Shown here piece after piece: positions 36,528-46,166 of a DNA stretch of 64,000 nucleotides; position 1 is the stretch's first letter, and every line of letters starts with the position of its first letter. The translations under genes were made by a program, and so were the position numbers. This stretch comes from Legionella sp. MW5194 (GTDB lineage Bacteria > Pseudomonadota > Gammaproteobacteria > Legionellales > Legionellaceae). The stretch covers positions 2,887,501 through 2,951,500 of the forward strand of contig NZ_CP045732.1 in NCBI RefSeq assembly GCF_016864235.1, read 5' to 3'. The notes beneath the pieces are model-generated. The model ran no database searches. It saw nothing but the letters and a program-made list of their open reading frames with translations, and was not told the origin of the DNA.

Positions 36528-39500
36528 CCCGGGTTACTGAAATAAAAACTGTTTTTACCCTCGCTTTTAACTTTGTACAACGCGGCATCGGCCTTCTGCA
36601 GTAAGGCTTCGGCCGTTTTGGCGGCAAAAGGATACACGGCAATGCCAATACTCACTGACACATTCACCTCGATACCGTCAATCACCAGGGGGTGAGGAAT
36701 GGATTCTATCAACCGCTTCGCCAGCAACGAGAGAGCGGAATAGGAGCTGAAATCGGTCACAATCAGCAAAAACTCATCCCCCGCCAAGCGTGCCAAATAA
36801 TCGTGGGCGCGAATCGATTGTTTAAAGCATTGACTGACCTCCACCAGCAATTGATCGCCTAAATGATGACCGTGGGTGTCGTTCACCTCTTTAAAATCGT
36901 CAAGATCAAGAAACATCAGGCCAACTTCGCTTTTGTTGCGCGTGGCACGGCTGATGGCCAGCTCAAGCATCTCCATGCAGGCTCGGCGATTAGGCAATTT
37001 GGTCAGTTCATCATGCAGGGCGAGATGCTGAAGCTGGGAATACGCCATTTTGCGTTCTACCGCAAGACTCATCTGTGAGGCCAACAGGTCAATCATGTCC
37101 AAATCTTCAATGGGTGCGGTATGGTTTTCGTCACTTAAAAATTCAAACACCGCATAAATCTCATTCGCTACGATAATGGGAAAGGCCAAAGCCCCGCTGA
37201 ATTTAAAATGGGAGCAGTGCGCCTGTTCCAGCGAAAAGGGATTGGCGGTGGCAGAGGACAGCCATAGTGCTTTTCGCTCCTGAAAAACCTGACCCACAAT
37301 GCCTTCCTTTTTACTAAACTCAAGGCTTTTCAGTGAGGCGCTGCAGGCTGCTTCTCCTTTCATCGGTTGGTGCCAGACCGACTCGACATACGGGGTGTCA
37401 TTATTGACATAATACACCAGGCCTACCGCAAACCGGATCGCCTGACTGATTGTTGCGGCACAGAATTTAAAAGCATCCTGTATAGTGTCGGTTACCAGAA
37501 TCATGCGGGTCGTTTTGTAAATGAGGTCAAGCTCAAGGTTTTTAAGTGATAATTTTTCCTGGGTAAATTTCAATGTCGTAATATCAATGTGGGTACCGAC
37601 CACGCGGCGTATTCGACCGTCCGGATCGACAATGCCCTGTCCGCGGCAAAGAATCCACACCGGTTTGCCGTTACGATGGCGATAACGCACTTCCTGATGA
37701 AGGGGGTATTTACCTTTGGACACGATGTGTTTTTTAAGATTACTCTCAAGCAATTTAAAGTCGTCAGGAAAGGCGTTGTCGCGGAAAAAATCCAGGGTCG
37801 GCGTATAGTGGTCCCGTTCATAGCCTAAGGAACGCAATAATTTACTGGATAAAATACACTCTTTGGTCTCAAGATTAATATCCCACCAGCCATCTGTGGT
37901 TTCATCAAGGATAAGATCATAAATGGTCTTGTTTTCCTGAAATAGATTCTCACTGTATTTTTTTGAGGCCAGCTCTTCCTGTAAAGCTTTGATGTTGGAG
38001 ATATCACGAAAACTGAACAGATAACCGATGGTCTGATTGTCCGCGCCAATGAATGGACTGACTTTAAGCATCATCCGGCTGGTGGAATCAAATTGATTGA
38101 CCAAATCGAGTTCAAGGTTATTAATCACTCCGGTGGCAGCAATCCGATTCATGATGTTTTTTTCAAGCATGGTGTTTTTGATGTTCAGCACCTCAAAAAC
38201 GGATTGCCCTAACAGACTTTTTTTACGGACAACACCCAGAGTGCGCATGAACGTCTGATTGCATTCCATTATCCGGCAGGTGCGATCCACAAAGAGGTAG
38301 AGATCAGGCGAATTGTCATAAATCCGTTGATATCTTGACTCCACTTCCAGCAGACGACGGCTTTTGTCCGTAATCGACGTTTTTAACTGCGTGTTGTCCG
38401 TGGCCACTTTATTGCGCAATAAATTAACCAAAGCCAGCAACGTGGTGAGGGCTAACCCAAGAAAAATGGTAATAATCGGCAACCAGGGCCTGTTTTCTGC
38501 CACGTAACGGGGCGAAGGCCAGAGTTTAAAAACCAGCGGTTCCGTCAGAAAATCCAACTGCAGAAGCTCGGTATAGGCCCAACGATTGATAAAAGCCGGA
38601 CTTCCCTCATTGATCTGAGTGAAGAGAACGGTGGGGCCATAATGAATCTCCACACCGGTTAATTCGGAATCAGCCCGTTTCACCGCCCCCGACACAATGC
38701 GCTGCAGATTGTACAACATCCAACCCGGACGGCCTTGATTGTGCGCAAAGCATAAATAGGGAACAGCGCCGCTCGCTGCATGCTCAACGACCGTGATGCT
38801 CATACCCTGTGTTTTTAATCCTTGCTGACAAAGACTGATTAAACGCAGTAAATGCGGTTTTGACAAGTCATCCATTGACCCGTGCTGATACAGGGTTTCC
38901 TTACCCCAGACAATGGCTGCGAGCGTAGGCATGTCTTTTAAATAATTTCCCGCATCCTCGCTGATGGCTTCATCGTTGAACGCATGATGGTTCAAACGGG
39001 AAAAAAAGCGTCGGGTAGCCCAAAAGCTGTCATGCAGACTGACTTCAATTTCCTTGGCAATCAGCCGCGTATCGGCTGCAATTTTTCGCCGTAATTGTTC
39101 TGCCGCATCGTCTAAAAAATTCTGCCAGAGTAAAATAAAAAACAGAAACCCGGTCACCAGAATAGTCATGGTCTGAACCATGCCGTGTTTTGAATAAAAT
39201 TTAAAGTGGCGGTAATAAAAGAGGATAGCGAGAGACAGGCTGAGCAGCATAAAACAAAAAGCAGACTGAGCTCCCATTCCGGGGTAGCCTGCCCAGTTGT
39301 AAATGAGCTGGATATCCAGCAGATAACCAAACAGCGCGGCCAGACTGAGACACAGCACCAGGGCAACAAGCACCAGTTGCAACAGTTTGGTCCCTGTTTT
39401 TTTAAATAAACAATACAAAAGAATAGCCGCGTTCAACAGCACAATGCAAAAGGCGGTATTAGGTCCCATACGAATGGGATACCCCTTGTCAACGGCGGTT

Positions 39501-39823
39501 TGCGGGATGAGAAACCAATAGTCAAGACCCAGATCCCAACCGCTTGCGTACTCTAACAGGGTAAAAAGACCGATAAGACCCGACAACAGACTTAAAAGCA
39601 TCGCCAGTCGCTTTTTAAGCGCCAGTGCAAAAACAGCGGAAGACGTGAGGACAATGCAAAGCGCGGTATTAAAGCGCATAACCAGAGAGCCTGCGCCAAA
39701 CGTCGCAAATTGCGGTGCACGTGTTATCCAGCCAACCATGATCACAACCGCGATCAAATACGCCGCCGCTGCCAGCGCGTAGCAAAAATAATATCGCTTT
39801 GACCTTAATCCATTCGCCGTCAA
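36524..39823 (-). CDS. Membrane sensor diguanylate cyclase (PAS-PAS-GAF-GGDEF)
   Basis: 1099 residues. N-terminal integral part (about 8-235) has three similar TM-pair units recognised by RFNTALCIVL, GPNTAFCIVLL and GAQSAFCFMLL, followed by an extracytoplasmic region (about 240-450), a TM helix near 460, two PAS domains (about 495-615 and 640-755, the latter with a PAC end RRVVGTHIDITTL), a GAF domain (about 770-910) and GGDEF (about 935-1095). The active loop reads AGDEF (1014-1018) and the inhibitory site RxxD is RAHD (1005-1008), five residues before, so c-di-GMP product control is likely. No EAL domain. Confidence 0.93.
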   Translation of the reverse strand: MTANGLRSKRYYFCYALAAAAYLIAVVIMVGWITRAPQFATFGAGSLVMRFNTALCIVLTSSAVFALALKKRLAMLLSLLSGLIGLFTLLEYASGWDLGLDYWFLIPQTAVDKGYPIRMGPNTAFCIVLLNAAILLYCLFKKTGTKLLQLVLVALVLCLSLAALFGYLLDIQLIYNWAGYPGMGAQSAFCFMLLSLSLAILFYYRHFKFYSKHGMVQTMTILVTGFLFFILLWQNFLDDAAEQLRRKIAADTRLIAKEIEVSLHDSFWATRRFFSRLNHHAFNDEAISEDAGNYLKDMPTLAAIVWGKETLYQHGSMDDLSKPHLLRLISLCQQGLKTQGMSITVVEHAASGAVPYLCFAHNQGRPGWMLYNLQRIVSGAVKRADSELTGVEIHYGPTVLFTQINEGSPAFINRWAYTELLQLDFLTEPLVFKLWPSPRYVAENRPWLPIITIFLGLALTTLLALVNLLRNKVATDNTQLKTSITDKSRRLLEVESRYQRIYDNSPDLYLFVDRTCRIMECNQTFMRTLGVVRKKSLLGQSVFEVLNIKNTMLEKNIMNRIAATGVINNLELDLVNQFDSTSRMMLKVSPFIGADNQTIGYLFSFRDISNIKALQEELASKKYSENLFQENKTIYDLILDETTDGWWDINLETKECILSSKLLRSLGYERDHYTPTLDFFRDNAFPDDFKLLESNLKKHIVSKGKYPLHQEVRYRHRNGKPVWILCRGQGIVDPDGRIRRVVGTHIDITTLKFTQEKLSLKNLELDLIYKTTRMILVTDTIQDAFKFCAATISQAIRFAVGLVYYVNNDTPYVESVWHQPMKGEAACSASLKSLEFSKKEGIVGQVFQERKALWLSSATANPFSLEQAHCSHFKFSGALAFPIIVANEIYAVFEFLSDENHTAPIEDLDMIDLLASQMSLAVERKMAYSQLQHLALHDELTKLPNRRACMEMLELAISRATRNKSEVGLMFLDLDDFKEVNDTHGHHLGDQLLVEVSQCFKQSIRAHDYLARLAGDEFLLIVTDFSSYSALSLLAKRLIESIPHPLVIDGIEVNVSVSIGIAVYPFAAKTAEALLQKADAALYKVKSEGKNSFYFSNPG

Positions 39824-40019
39824 AACAGCATCCTTAAAGGAAATGATATCGTCCGCTTCCAGGTAAGTATAGCCGCAAAGGAAGCACTTCAGGCCCTGTT
39901 CATATCATAGCAATAACAGTGCCAGATATTATTTTATTCTCATCACAGCATTTGACAATTAGGGACTCGAAGACTAACGTTTTAAGAACCAAGCCACTGT
40001 TTTTCAATAATTTAAAACA

Positions 40020-40748
40020 ATGATTGATCTCTGTATCAACACACAACCTGATGATGAGAGCTGCGGCCCCACCAGTCTGCAGGCTATCTATCGCTATTAT
40101 GGACTGGATATCCCGCTTGACCAGGTGATTAAGGACGTGGAGCGCTCGCATTCCGGCGGAACACTTGCCCCCATGCTCGGTAAACACGCGCTCATGCATG
40201 GGTTTGATACCATCATTTACATTAACAACCTCAATATTTTTGACCCCACCTGGTTTGAACAGGGTGAAGCAAAGACCACTCTCCTGCTGCAGAAATTAAA
40301 TACCCAAATGCGTTATAAACGCACGGCAGGAGTCCTTCAGGCAAGTAAAGCTTACATGGAATACGTGTCATTGGGCGGCATTTTGCGTTTCCGCACCCTG
40401 AGTGTTCAGCTGCTGAAGGATTACTTTAAGCAGGGCATCCCCATTTTGACAGGCTTAAGCGCCACGTATTTATACCGCAGCGCCAGAGAACGCTATACTA
40501 GTAAAGGTGAAGCTTATTACGATGATATTCGTGGGACACCCTGCGGGCATTTTGTTGTGCTTTGTGGTTATGATGCTAAAAAAAGGCTTATCGTAGTCGC
40601 CGATCCGCACCGTGAAAACCCGCTCTCACATGACAATTATTACAAAGTGAGCAGTCATCGTTTAATTAACGCCATCATGCTTGGTGTACTGACCTATGAT
40701 GCCAATTTACTTATCATTCAACCAAAGAGCACCCAATGCAAACTATAA
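40020..40748 (+). CDS. C39-like cysteine peptidase of the amidoligase cassette
   Basis: 242 residues, no signal peptide. The start matches CGPTSLQA (residues 15-22), the C39 catalytic Cys box; H177 in CGHFVVLCGYD and D195 in VADPH complete a Cys-His-Asp triad. The family pairs with RimK-like and GCS2-like genes in other genomes, and may cleave or process a peptide rather than serve bacteriocin export, since no ABC exporter is attached. No clear ribosome site precedes the ATG. Overlaps the next gene by 13 bases, so the four genes to 44191 form one operon. Confidence 0.82.
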   Translation: MIDLCINTQPDDESCGPTSLQAIYRYYGLDIPLDQVIKDVERSHSGGTLAPMLGKHALMHGFDTIIYINNLNIFDPTWFEQGEAKTTLLLQKLNTQMRYKRTAGVLQASKAYMEYVSLGGILRFRTLSVQLLKDYFKQGIPILTGLSATYLYRSARERYTSKGEAYYDDIRGTPCGHFVVLCGYDAKKRLIVVADPHRENPLSHDNYYKVSSHRLINAIMLGVLTYDANLLIIQPKSTQCKL

Positions 40749-42226
40749 TCGTTACGGATGACCCTGACAGTTGGCAATTTTTAAGCCCCTTAGCCGCCAA
40801 CGTTCACGCGTCGGAATACCTTTCCAGCGAAAATTTCCTGCAAAACAATTCCCTGCGCGTCATTAACCTCTGCCAATCCTATCAGCATCAAACCATTGGC
40901 TATTATGTTTCGCTTCTGGCGCATGCACGGGATCACAAAGCCATTCCATCGGTACACAGCATCCAGGATGTCATGAACACCAGTTTGTCAAAGCTGATTT
41001 CTCAGGAAGTGGATGAAGAAATACAGCACAGTCTGCAGGACATCAAAGGCACCGAATTTGTTTTTAGTCTGTATTTCGGTCAGAACATGGCGAAATGCCA
41101 TGCCGATCTGGCCAGAAAACTGCATGGGTTATTCCCGTTGCCGCTTATCCGCTTCACCCTGGAAAAGCGCAAGCAATGGCGGATTAAAAACCTTCAACCT
41201 TTGTCATTAAGCGGGGTTCCGGCACACCACCGCGAGTTCATGCGCCAGGCAGCGGAAAGCTACCTGTCGAAAAAACGGTTTCATCAGTGGCGTAAAAAAC
41301 AACGTTACCATGATTTGGCTATTTTGGTTGATCCCACCGAACCCAATGCCCCATCCAACAAAAAAGCATTGGATTTTTTTGCCAACACCGGCGAAGACAT
41401 GGGACTTAATGTTGATTTTATTGAGAAAAGCGACAGCAAATCCATTGCCGAATACGATGCGCTGTTCATACGTGCCACCACCTCCGTCAATCACTACACT
41501 TACCGTATGGCACGTCGGGCAGCACAGGAAAATATCGTAGTCATTGATGATCCGCAATCCATTATTAAATGCAGCAATAAAGTCTATCTTGCTGAATTAA
41601 TGCGCAGTCATCAGATCCTGACACCGGAAACCACCTTCATCAGCAAATACGACAAGGAGCTGCCGCCGATTGAATTCCCCTGCGTATTAAAACGCCCGGA
41701 CAGTGCCTTCTCTCACGGAGTCATCAAACTCGATGACTTTAAGTCCTTGCAAAAATCGCTGAATCAATTTTTCAAAAGCTCGGATCTGGTACTGATTCAA
41801 CGGTTTATTCCCACTGAATTCGACTGGCGTATCGGCGTACTCGATAACAAACCGATTTTCGCCTGCCGTTATTTCATGGCCAGGGATCACTGGCAAATCT
41901 ATAACTGGGATGCCCTGAGCGATAAATCGCAAGGCAATATCGATGTTCAGGGCAATTTTGCCATCCAGGGCAATCATGAAACGGTTCCCATTACCGATGT
42001 CCCGGACGGGGTCATCAAAACAGCCCTGAAAACCACCCGGCTTATTGGCGATGGGTTGTATGGAGTTGACATTAAAAGTCAGGGTGACAAGCATTATGTG
42101 ATTGAAGTCAATGACAACCCCAACATTGATTTTGGTATTGAGGATCAGATTCTCGGTGAAAACCTCTATCAACAAATCATGACCGTCTTTTTACAACGCA
42201 TTCGCAGGAAGCATGGCTATGGGTAA
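40736..42226 (+). CDS. RimK-type ATP-grasp ligase
   Basis: 496 residues. An N-terminal domain (about 1-190) found in RimK-like ATP-grasp proteins precedes an ATP-grasp core: IIKCSNKVYLAELMRSH (pre-binding), CVLKRPDSAFSHGVIKL (ATP-binding lysine region), LIQRFIPTEFDWRIGV and YGVDIKSQGDKHYVIEVNDNPNID (metal-binding Glu/Asn). Members ligate amino acids through an acyl-phosphate. Sits between a C39-like peptidase and a GCS2-like enzyme, which suggests it adds an amino acid to a common substrate. Its 3' end overlaps the next gene. Confidence 0.88.
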   Translation: MQTIIVTDDPDSWQFLSPLAANVHASEYLSSENFLQNNSLRVINLCQSYQHQTIGYYVSLLAHARDHKAIPSVHSIQDVMNTSLSKLISQEVDEEIQHSLQDIKGTEFVFSLYFGQNMAKCHADLARKLHGLFPLPLIRFTLEKRKQWRIKNLQPLSLSGVPAHHREFMRQAAESYLSKKRFHQWRKKQRYHDLAILVDPTEPNAPSNKKALDFFANTGEDMGLNVDFIEKSDSKSIAEYDALFIRATTSVNHYTYRMARRAAQENIVVIDDPQSIIKCSNKVYLAELMRSHQILTPETTFISKYDKELPPIEFPCVLKRPDSAFSHGVIKLDDFKSLQKSLNQFFKSSDLVLIQRFIPTEFDWRIGVLDNKPIFACRYFMARDHWQIYNWDALSDKSQGNIDVQGNFAIQGNHETVPITDVPDGVIKTALKTTRLIGDGLYGVDIKSQGDKHYVIEVNDNPNIDFGIEDQILGENLYQQIMTVFLQRIRRKHGYG

Positions 42227-43445
42227 TTACTCGCTTTTCTCTGTTATCGGACTCGAAATTGAATACATGCTGGTTGATAAAACCACATTAAACGTGCGTC
42301 CGCAAAGCGATACTATCCTGCAAGCCTTAGGCGGCGGTGAACTCGCCAACGAAGTGGCGCTGGGGGACATTGCCGCCAGCAATGAGCTGGTGATGCATGT
42401 GCTTGAATTAAAAAACAACGGACCAGCGCCTGTCTCACCGGCCATTGTCACGCAGTTTAGGGATGCGATTCAACGCTTGCAGCCACTTCTTGAGGAACAG
42501 CAACTCATGCTGCTGCCCACTGGCGCGCACCCCTGGATGGATCCTGCCGTGGAGACCCAACGCTGGCCACACGGCAATCGCCAAATCTATCAGCAATACG
42601 ATCAGATTTTTAACTGCCATGGTCATGGCTGGGCGAATCTGCAAAGCATGCATGTCAATCTGCCTTTTGCCAATGACGATGAATTCAACCTGCTGCACAA
42701 CAGCATCCGCCTGGTATTGCCTCTGCTGCCGTCCTTAGCCGCCAGCACCCCTTTCCTGGATGGCAAACGCACCGGCATGCAGGACAGCCGCCTTTATTTT
42801 TACGATAAAAACCAGCAACGGATCCCTGAAATTACCGGACTTGTGGTGCCTGAATTTGTCCAATCCGAAGCACAGTACCACCGTGACATTCTAACGCCGA
42901 TGTATGAGGCTATACGGCCCTATGATCCTAAAGGCATTCTCCAACACGAATGGCTGAACTCCCGCGGTGCCATTGCCAAATTTGACTATGGGGCCATCGA
43001 AATTCGCCTGATTGATTCCCAGGAATGCGTGCAAGCGGATTATGCGATTGCCAGTGCCATTGTCGCTATCCTGAAACACTGGGTAAACCATTCTCATTAC
43101 TTTCTGGATAATCCCTGCGGCACGGGGATTCTGGCGGCACTTTATCAGCAAAGCCTGCATGACGGCCTGGATACGCCGATAGAAAGTCGCGAATTAAGCC
43201 GACAATGGCAATTATCGCGAGGCGTTAGAACCTGCCGCGATGTCTGGGCAGTATTGATTGAACAGGTCAGTGCCGAGCTGGATTACTCGTGCCAGTCGGC
43301 TTTGGAAACGATACTAAGCCAGGGAAATCTCAGCCAGCGGATGGTACGCGCCTGCGGCAATGACATCAGCCATCACACCTTAAAGCGCTTATACCGCCAG
43401 CTAGGAGATTGTTTATTAACTAACCAACAACTGCACGCACTATGA
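42219..43445 (+). CDS. GCS2-family glutamate-cysteine ligase-like enzyme
   Basis: 408 residues from ATG 42219, 9 bases after AGGAA; an in-frame ATG at 42213 is also possible. GLEIEYMLVD (about 12-21) is the glutamine-synthetase-fold entrance motif; EVALGDIAASNELVMHVLELK, HPWMDPA and FDYGAIEIRLIDSQEC are GCS2 (YbdK/EgtA-like) features. Such enzymes form gamma-glutamyl or similar amides using ATP. Product cannot be told from sequence. ATGA overlap with the next gene. Confidence 0.88.
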   Translation: MGNYSLFSVIGLEIEYMLVDKTTLNVRPQSDTILQALGGGELANEVALGDIAASNELVMHVLELKNNGPAPVSPAIVTQFRDAIQRLQPLLEEQQLMLLPTGAHPWMDPAVETQRWPHGNRQIYQQYDQIFNCHGHGWANLQSMHVNLPFANDDEFNLLHNSIRLVLPLLPSLAASTPFLDGKRTGMQDSRLYFYDKNQQRIPEITGLVVPEFVQSEAQYHRDILTPMYEAIRPYDPKGILQHEWLNSRGAIAKFDYGAIEIRLIDSQECVQADYAIASAIVAILKHWVNHSHYFLDNPCGTGILAALYQQSLHDGLDTPIESRELSRQWQLSRGVRTCRDVWAVLIEQVSAELDYSCQSALETILSQGNLSQRMVRACGNDISHHTLKRLYRQLGDCLLTNQQLHAL

Positions 43446-44191
43446 AACCAATCGCCGTGGTTTTAAGTTGTGAACATGCCGTTAACCATGTCCCTGAAGA
43501 GTACAGGCCCCATTTTATGGCGCACGAGCATTTGCTCAACTCACACCGGGGCATCGATTTTGGTGCGGAAGCCATCGCCAGCTACCTGCGCGACGCGCTG
43601 GCCTGCGAGCTCGTCTCAGCCAAAGCCACACGGCTGTTGATCGATTGTAACCGCAGCCTGCACCATCGTCATTGCTTTTCTGAAATCACCTACCCTTTGC
43701 CAACCCATGAAAAGGAAACGATACGGCAACGATACTACCTGCCTTTTCGCCAGGACGTGGAAGCGCGGATTCATAGCCATTTGCAAGCGGGCAAACAGGT
43801 GTGGCATTTGTCGGTCCACAGTTTTACACCCATTCTTCATGAAATAACCCGCAACACTGAAATTGGACTATTGTATGATCCCAAACGGCAGCGGGAGAGG
43901 AATCTGGCAAGGCATTGGCAGCAACAGATTAAACACCTCGACCAGGGTCTTCGGGTCCGCCTGAATTACCCTTACCGCGGTGTCAGCGACGGTTTTGCCG
44001 CGTCCCTGCGTAAGAAATACTCGGCTGAAGATTACCTCGGTCTTGAAATCGAAAGCAACCAGGCCCTCGTGCATGAAAACCATGCCATTGCCCATCTGGC
44101 CTGTGTGTTGACAACCAGCCTGAGAATCCTGCTCGACAATTGGCAATCCATCAGTCATCAAACACTACCGCAAACTAGTCAGGGCGGTTGA
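43442..44191 (+). CDS. N-formylglutamate amidohydrolase-like enzyme
   Basis: 249 residues. SCEHAVNHVPEEYR (about 9-22), HRGIDFGAEAIASYL, LIDCNRSLHHRHC, HLSVHSFTP (His and metal-binding region) and LNYPYRGVSDGF follow the NFGA (HutG-like) pattern; GLEIESNQAL near the end is a family motif. In the cassette with ATP-grasp and GCS2 genes it could hydrolyse an N-acyl or amide intermediate. Translationally coupled to the GCS2 gene (ATGA). The tail overlaps the convergent secreted-protein gene by 17 bases. Confidence 0.88.
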   Translation: MKPIAVVLSCEHAVNHVPEEYRPHFMAHEHLLNSHRGIDFGAEAIASYLRDALACELVSAKATRLLIDCNRSLHHRHCFSEITYPLPTHEKETIRQRYYLPFRQDVEARIHSHLQAGKQVWHLSVHSFTPILHEITRNTEIGLLYDPKRQRERNLARHWQQQIKHLDQGLRVRLNYPYRGVSDGFAASLRKKYSAEDYLGLEIESNQALVHENHAIAHLACVLTTSLRILLDNWQSISHQTLPQTSQGG

Positions 44192-44552
44192 GCTGTTTTA
44201 AGTGGCAACGTGCGGGGCCATTGTCCAGTTGCAGGGCATTACCGCCAGCATCCGTCATGAATTGCCCGGCATAACCTGACTTATTAGCCGTCTTCTGAGC
44301 TGAAATAAAAAGACGTGGACGGCTGCTGTCCTCGCTATCAACCGCGACGAGCAGCAGGTTATTATCTCGCAGGCTGTAAACACTGACCTTGACTGGGTAG
44401 ACGAAATCAATCGACGGTGTATCCCCTACCTTATCAGGCAAGGCAAATACCAGGCGCTCACGCACCCCCTGAAGCACGCATTCCATGGTTTGTGTGCCCG
44501 CAAATACCGGGAAAACAACCCACACCAGAAGAACAACCAATCCTTTTTTCAT
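44175..44552 (-). CDS. Small exported protein, unknown
   Basis: 125 residues with signal peptide (KKGLVVLLVWVVFPVFA, cleavage about residue 19) and AAGGAAA ribosome site. Mature part has two cysteines (MECVLQG; ARCHLKQ), consistent with one disulfide, and a beta-rich pattern. Not a family I recognise. Encoded downstream of the HerA-type ATPase gene (17-base gap) and likely in its transcript. Confidence 0.72.
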   Translation of the reverse strand: MKKGLVVLLVWVVFPVFAGTQTMECVLQGVRERLVFALPDKVGDTPSIDFVYPVKVSVYSLRDNNLLLVAVDSEDSSRPRLFISAQKTANKSGYAGQFMTDAGGNALQLDNGPARCHLKQLNRPD

Positions 44553-44569
44553 CGCCAGGTTTCCTTACA

Positions 44570-46087
44570 TTATGGTTTTTTTCGTGAACGACTTCTCCTG
44601 GAGGGAAAGAATAAATTGAGTAGTTTCCGCCAGATATCGCGAATCAGCTGGCGAATCAAGGTGTTTTTACTCAATTGCTCCAGTATGGACGGCTCTTGCC
44701 CTGACTTGCCACTGCTTACGTCATCCTGAACAGAGGGCTCTGCCGTCCGATCTGCAATACCCAGCTTTTCCGCCGCTGAGGGCGTGGATTGACGTTGGCC
44801 GTATTGAGTATACAGAGGCGATTGATGAAGAATGCCCTGGACCTGCGCATCGGTAATTGTCCCCATGCGCGATTCAGGCGCACGGATTACACACTGGATT
44901 AAAGGGGTGGGTTGGCCATTGCCATCCAATGCGCTGACCAGCGCTTCACCGATACCCAGGGACGTTAACAACTGTTCTGTCGCATAATGGGTTGACGGCG
45001 GAAAATTCTGCGCCACCCGTTTCATCGCCTGCCTGTCTTTGGCGGTAAATGCACGCAGGGCATGCTGGATTTTTAATCCCAATTGACTCAATACGGCTTC
45101 AGGAATGTCATTCGGCGTCTGGGTGCAAAAGACAAGACCAATGCCTTTGGAGCGGATTAACTTCACCATGGTCTCCAGTAAATTTAACAAGGCTTTACTG
45201 GCGTGATTAAAAATAAGATGGGCTTCGTCAATAAAAAGCACCAGTTTCGGCTTGAGCGGATCGCCAAGTTCCGGGGATTGACGGTACACATCCGACAGCA
45301 ACTTAATCATGAAGGTAGAAAACAACAACGGTTTATCCTGCATGTCCATCAAACGCAGGATGGACACAATCCCGAGGCCGTCTGCCGTTGTTCGGAACAG
45401 ATCAGTGACCTTAAAGGCCGGCTCCCCAAAAAAATCCCCGCCGCCCTGCGCTTCCAGTTCGATGATTTTGCGCATGATCGAGCCGACGGAAGCAGTCGAC
45501 ACGCTGCCATAACGCGCCTCCACGTCCGTGTTGCCCTCATCCGACTGCATGTATTGCAGGATGGCTTTAAAATCATTTAAATCAGTCAGCGGTAATTGAC
45601 GGTCTTTAGCATATTCAAAAAGAATGGTGACCACCCCGGTCTGCGTCTCATTCACATCCAGCATGCGCGAGAAAAGCAACGCACCAAAATCATTGACTTT
45701 ACCGCGAACCGGCACACCCTGCACCCCACGGTCCAAGGTTAGGAGCTCCACCGGAAACCCTCGGGGACCAAATTCAAGGTTTAGGGAATGGCTGCGGCTT
45801 TTTAAAAACTCATTGGACTCCCCGGGCACGGCCAGTCCGGACACATCGCCCTTGATGTCCATGACAAGACTGGGTACGCCGGCTAACGATAACTGTTCAC
45901 AAAGCACCTGAATGGTTTTGGTTTTACCGCTACCGGTGGCACCGGCGATAAGGCCATGGCGATTGAGTGATTTCAGCACCAGGTTTACCGGCGCATCCTG
46001 AAGGATTGTTCCATCGAGCATAATCCCACCCAGTTGAAGGGCAGGCAGTTCGCTGGCCCGATAAGGCACACGCAAATCATCGTACAT
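44570..46087 (-). CDS. HerA/YjgR-type ATPase (DUF853)
   Basis: 505 residues. Walker A GATGSGKT at 49-56, KGDVSGLAVPGESNEF (family motif after strand 2), Walker B KLVLFIDEAHLIF (about 290-300), sensor FCTQTPNDIPE (about 336-346). Matches the YjgR/DUF853 family of HerA-FtsK-like ATPases, roles unclear, DNA translocase suggested. Good AAGGA ribosome site. No membrane segment. The tail is basic (PSRRSRSRKKP). Confidence 0.9.
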   Translation of the reverse strand: MYDDLRVPYRASELPALQLGGIMLDGTILQDAPVNLVLKSLNRHGLIAGATGSGKTKTIQVLCEQLSLAGVPSLVMDIKGDVSGLAVPGESNEFLKSRSHSLNLEFGPRGFPVELLTLDRGVQGVPVRGKVNDFGALLFSRMLDVNETQTGVVTILFEYAKDRQLPLTDLNDFKAILQYMQSDEGNTDVEARYGSVSTASVGSIMRKIIELEAQGGGDFFGEPAFKVTDLFRTTADGLGIVSILRLMDMQDKPLLFSTFMIKLLSDVYRQSPELGDPLKPKLVLFIDEAHLIFNHASKALLNLLETMVKLIRSKGIGLVFCTQTPNDIPEAVLSQLGLKIQHALRAFTAKDRQAMKRVAQNFPPSTHYATEQLLTSLGIGEALVSALDGNGQPTPLIQCVIRAPESRMGTITDAQVQGILHQSPLYTQYGQRQSTPSAAEKLGIADRTAEPSVQDDVSSGKSGQEPSILEQLSKNTLIRQLIRDIWRKLLNLFFPSRRSRSRKKP

Positions 46088-46166
46088 GGCAATCGTCCTT
46101 GTTGAACGCGTTATGAATTCTGGTCATTGATGCGTCTGTTGCTAAATCAATGGTCTAGGAAGTACA

